Source: Magnetovibrio sp.
GTDB taxonomy: Bacteria > Pseudomonadota > Alphaproteobacteria > Rhodospirillales > Magnetovibrionaceae
DNA: 8,118 bases
Direction of reading: 5' to 3'
NCBI GenBank assembly: GCA_016764335.1
Contig: JAESSB010000001.1
Coordinates: forward strand, 61,141 to 69,258
The stretch's first letter is position 1, and the number at the start of each line of letters is the position of its first letter. The translations under genes were made by a program, and so were the position numbers. The notes beneath the pieces are model-generated. The model saw only the letters and a program-made list of their open reading frames with translations. It made no database searches and was not told the DNA's origin. Shown here in pieces: positions 6,672-8,118 of this stretch.

Positions 6672-6676
6672 CAAGG
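6672..6676 (+). repeat. CAAGG target-site duplication, left copy
   Basis: CAAGG directly abuts the low-coordinate inverted repeat and recurs at 7425-7429 next to the other end. Joining the flanks through a single copy rebuilds yraN with a TGA stop after DAWRP. Confidence 0.75.
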
Positions 6677-6702
6677 CTGGATTCAAATTTCAAGTGCATC
6701 AC
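6677..6702 (-). repeat. IS30 terminal inverted repeat, low-coordinate end
   Basis: Read on the minus strand outward this end is GTGATGCACTTG followed by AAATTTGAATCCAG. It agrees with the other end at 18 of 26 positions, best in the GCACTTG block. It overlaps the last codons of the transposase pseudogene. Confidence 0.8.
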
Positions 6703-6909
6703 CCATTGATTTAACGAAGGCTTCCAGGGGTGTATAAACCCCGAGGCATTTTCGCGGTGTTGTGTTGTACGTCCACATGATGTCATTGATGTCTTGATCT
6801 GTAAAATGGTTGATGTGCATTTTGCATGGCAACGACCTTCTCAGGACATCATTGGCATTTTCGATTGATCCCCGTTGCCATGGCGAATGTGGATCACAAA
6901 AGGAGGCTT

Positions 6910-6981
6910 GGAGCGGAAATGGCTCCTGGAAACGATGTTTCCCTCCCTTGGGGCTTTGCCCCAGAAGAGGTCCTAAGGGAC
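6910..6981. repeat. Cluster of four small hairpins inside the transposase pseudogene
   Basis: Four consecutive inverted repeats occupy 72 bases: GGAGC/GCTCC (6910-6926), GGAAAC-GAT-GTTTCC (6928-6942), TGGGGC-TTT-GCCCCA (6949-6963) and GTCC-TAAG-GGAC (6970-6981). They lie in the segment that has no similarity to IS30 transposases, and that segment keeps the reading frame of the flanking transposase parts. This looks like an interspersed palindromic repeat acquired by the element. Its outer limits are uncertain, somewhere within 6905-7075. Confidence 0.6.
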
Positions 6982-7302
6982 GAAGGCGCGTGAAGGCGTC
7001 CGCGCTGACTTTATGTTCTGATTGTTCCAGCCAACCCCTCGGGATATTTAATCTTGAGAAGAAGCGCTATGGCGTGAGCCGGCCAGAAATTTGTTCTGGG
7101 GTCAGTTCCATTGCAAGACGATCCAAGACATAGGTTTTAAGCTGGCTCCGGCGCTCAATTTAGAACTTTGCCGTTTGGCGCGCCATCGCCATATGGTCGG
7201 CTATGGCAGGTTTGTAAACGCTTTTCTCGCCCAGAGTATTCCGTTTAAGTTCGGGGCCAATTGTTGACGGAGATCGGTCCAAATAGGCGACGATCCGGCG
7301 AC

Positions 7303-7336
7303 GAGATATACCGTCTGCATGCAGACGGTATATCTC
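7303..7336. repeat. Perfect 34-bp palindrome in the transposase helix-turn-helix coding region
   Basis: The half-site GAGATATACCGTCTGCA is followed directly by its exact reverse complement, with no spacer and no mismatch. On the minus strand it encodes EIYRLHADGIS of the pseudogene's DNA-binding domain; the plus strand encodes the same residues. Bases immediately outside (C 7302, A 7337) break the symmetry. Confidence 0.95.
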
Positions 7337-7398
7337 ACATCTCTCATTCAGTTCGATGTGATTATAAAGGTTTTCCATTGCATCCCCAGCATAGCTGA

Positions 7399-7424
7399 GT
7401 GTTGCACTTGGTTCTGGACTCTAG
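7399..7424 (+). repeat. IS30 terminal inverted repeat, high-coordinate end
   Basis: Read on the plus strand outward this end is GTGTTGCACTTG followed by GTTCTGGACTCTAG. Its outer CTAG supplies, on the minus strand, the TAG that now ends yraN. Confidence 0.8.
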
Positions 7425-7804
7425 CAAGGTCGCCAAGCATCATAAAGGATATAGAGTGTGAAAGGCCCCGTTACCATCACCACATCGAACTGCATGTCGC
7501 AATTTTGCAAGTGCGTTTTGTGGGCCATGAAATGTTCGGCGGTCCGTTCGATGCGTGCTTGTTGGTATGAAGAAATCGCTTCGGCGGCCTCATGGCGGGT
7601 GTTGCGGGCTTTGACTTCGACGAATCCAATACGATTTCGTTTAAGCGTAATCAGGTCAATTTCGCCGACCTTTGTTTTATAATTGCAGGCTAATATACGG
7701 TGGCCTAAGGCGATCAGGACGATGCGCGCTAAATATTCGGCCCATCGCCCGCGTCTCCACGCGCGTTTTTTCTTTTCTTTTGATGGATCTGGCGGTTTAC
7801 TCAT
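7421..7804 (-). CDS. yraN: YraN family (UPF0102) nuclease-fold protein
   Basis: The 127-residue protein matches UPF0102, which has a restriction-endonuclease-like/Holliday-junction-resolvase fold of unproven cellular role. Core motifs are the helix RRGRWAEYLARIVLIALGH (17-35), GEIDLI (47-52) and FVEVKAR (61-67), giving the E...D...EVK nuclease signature with E48, D50, E63 and K65; later QFDVVMV (105-111) stands where RFD is commoner. A basic KEKKKRAWRR stretch precedes the core. The ATG has GGGAG about 7 nt upstream. The last codon and stop (TGC TAG) come partly from the inserted IS30 end; the uninterrupted gene would have ended DAWRP-TGA, so the product is one residue longer than the ancestor and should be functional. 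The divergent lipoprotein gene starts 69 bp away, and rsmI, often found directly upstream in alphaproteobacteria, is absent. Confidence 0.93.
   Translation of the reverse strand: MSKPPDPSKEKKKRAWRRGRWAEYLARIVLIALGHRILACNYKTKVGEIDLITLKRNRIGFVEVKARNTRHEAAEAISSYQQARIERTAEHFMAHKTHLQNCDMQFDVVMVTGPFTLYILYDAWRPC
7425..7429 (+). repeat. CAAGG target-site duplication, right copy
   Basis: Second copy of the 5-bp repeat, lying in the last codons of yraN. IS30-family members usually duplicate 2-3 bp, so part of the match may be chance, but the frame reconstruction supports the boundary. Confidence 0.75.
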
Positions 7805-7873
7805 GGGCGGGCTCCCGTTAGGCTGCTTTCGTGACTATAAGGTAACAGGTTTTTGTGAAGGCTCCAGGGGCAG
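7805..7873. promoter_or_regulatory. Short divergent intergenic region between yraN and the lipoprotein gene
   Basis: Only 69 bp separate the two divergent starts, so promoters for both must fit here or inside the genes. CTATAAGG at 7835-7842 could be a -10 on either strand, but no good -35 is correctly spaced. AGGGGC just before the ATG at 7874 is the ribosome site of the lipoprotein gene. Confidence 0.35.
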
Positions 7874-8118
7874 ATGACGCGCATGGTAAATTTTAATATT
7901 CACAACGCCTGTCGGGGCGTGGTTCTCGCGGTGACCTTGGTGTTGGTTACGGGGTGTCAAAATGTCGTGAATTTTCCGGGGTTGAACACGGCTGCGTCAG
8001 CACCCGCACCATCGCCCATGTTTGAATCCGTTCCCGGCGAAGCTTCACCGTCGACGACTGTTGAAGTGGCCCGGGCCTATCCGCCACGGCCGCGCCTGCA
8101 AACCGGTATGACTCCACC
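7874..8118 (+). CDS. Lipoprotein, putative LppC/LpoA-type penicillin-binding-protein activator (partial)
   Basis: From ATG 7874 the frame is open to the window edge (81 residues). A lipoprotein signal is clear: residues 1-14 with two arginines near the start, a hydrophobic stretch (VVLAVTLVLV, 16-25) and the lipobox VTGC with the lipid-modified cysteine at 28. After it comes a low-complexity Ala/Ser/Pro-rich linker (39-80), typical of lipoproteins with a distal globular domain, so the diagnostic part is outside the window. The LppC/LpoA assignment is from context: in E. coli lpoA lies beside yraN, and in many alphaproteobacteria a penicillin-binding-protein activator gene is divergent from the rsmI-yraN genes. 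LpoA-type proteins stimulate peptidoglycan synthases from the outer membrane. ATG 7883 is a possible alternative start, 9 nt downstream. Lipoprotein status is secure, family is inference. Confidence 0.72.
   Translation, partial: MTRMVNFNIHNACRGVVLAVTLVLVTGCQNVVNFPGLNTAASAPAPSPMFESVPGEASPSTTVEVARAYPPRPRLQTGMTP

Larger units (their letters stand above)
6683..7378 (-). pseudogene. IS30-family transposase pseudogene, two stops and deleted catalytic core
   Basis: From ATG 7378 to TGA 6683-6685 there is one reading frame of 232 codons broken by TAA at 7160-7162 and a TAG just below 7075. The first part is the family's N-terminal helix-turn-helix (ELNERCEIYRLHADGISRRR, then RSPSTI, ELKRN), the next the linker LAMELTPEQISGRL, and the last the C-terminal end of the DDE domain: FCDPHSPWQRGSIENAND, then YNTTPRKCLGVYTPLEAF. 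The E in GSIENAN is the third catalytic residue; the two aspartates are gone. Between QISGRL and FCDPHSPW about 170 nt do not look like transposase but stay in frame. An intact relative would be about 320-380 residues. Confidence 0.9.
6677..7424 (-). mobile_element. Degraded IS30-family insertion sequence
   Basis: About 748 bp, shorter than the 1.0-1.2 kb usual for the family. Both ends carry imperfect inverted repeats reading outward: GTGTTGCACTTGGTTCTGG at the high end and GTGATGCACTTGAAATTTG at the low end. The element is flanked by CAAGG at 6672-6676 and 7425-7429, flush with the repeat ends. Inside is one transposase pseudogene. Catalytic aspartates are lost, so it cannot move by itself, but the intact-looking ends might be used by a related transposase in trans. 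It sits between yraN and the BON-lipoprotein gene and probably reduces read-through between them. Confidence 0.88.

Noticed and set aside
7015..7027. GTTC-N5-GTTC as an alphaproteobacterial SOS box
   Set aside because: The alphaproteobacterial LexA site has seven bases between the GTTC halves; here there are five, and the site is inside the IS remnant.
7040..7100. Plus-strand reading LEKKRYGVSRPEI, reminiscent of an IS30 transposase linker, suggesting a local inversion
   Set aside because: Part of it is simply the antisense of the real minus-strand QISGRL segment, and no inversion breakpoints or repeats could be identified.
6810..7133. 107-codon plus-strand frame across the IS remnant
   Set aside because: It is antisense to the recognisable transposase C-terminus and to the hairpin cluster and has no domain of its own.

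Overview
The window looks like part of an alphaproteobacterial chromosome, probably Rhodospirillales or a neighbouring order; this rests on gene content and order, not on a marker gene. It combines a housekeeping cell-envelope and glutathione block on the minus strand with a quorum-sensing module that splits it and a decayed IS30-family element that interrupts it. GC is moderate, and lowest in the spacer upstream of the luxR-type gene.

Layout from low to high coordinates. (1) 1-1280, minus: 5' part of a ComM/YifB AAA+ ATPase gene running off the left edge. (2) 1281-1553: spacer with no convincing gene. (3) 1554-2183, minus: PaiB-type FMN-binding regulator. (4) 2184-2509: AT-rich divergent spacer with a short inverted repeat. 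(5) 2510-4183, plus: LuxR-type receptor (TTG start), a perfect 20-bp lux-box-like palindrome, LuxI-type acyl-homoserine-lactone synthase, and a 68-residue small ORF overlapping the synthase stop by 4 bp. (6) 4203-6603, read right to left on the minus strand: dual-BON lipoprotein, SirB1/YchA-like protein, glutathione synthetase, all tightly packed. (7) 6677-7424: degraded IS30-family element with imperfect terminal inverted repeats and a 5-bp direct repeat. (8) 7421-7804, minus: YraN. (9) 7874-8118, plus: start of a divergent lipoprotein gene in the position of an LppC/LpoA-type penicillin-binding-protein activator.

The minus-strand genes, joined across the insertions, give yraN, BON lipoprotein, sirB1-like, gshB, comM, with a lipoprotein gene divergent from yraN. 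This recalls the lpoA-yraN-yraP(dolP) neighbourhood of enterobacteria and the yraN-gshB-comM blocks of alphaproteobacteria. The luxR/luxI/small-ORF/paiB group sits between gshB and comM. Removing the IS and one CAAGG copy restores a yraN reading frame ending DAWRP-TGA, strong internal evidence for where the IS landed.

The quorum-sensing genes probably work as a positive loop: the synthase makes an acyl-homoserine lactone, the receptor binds it and then the palindrome between the two genes, and luxI plus the small ORF are transcribed together. The most unusual items are the overlapping small ORF, the lux-box palindrome, a perfect 34-bp palindrome inside the transposase coding region, and a hairpin-rich segment lying in frame inside the same pseudogene.
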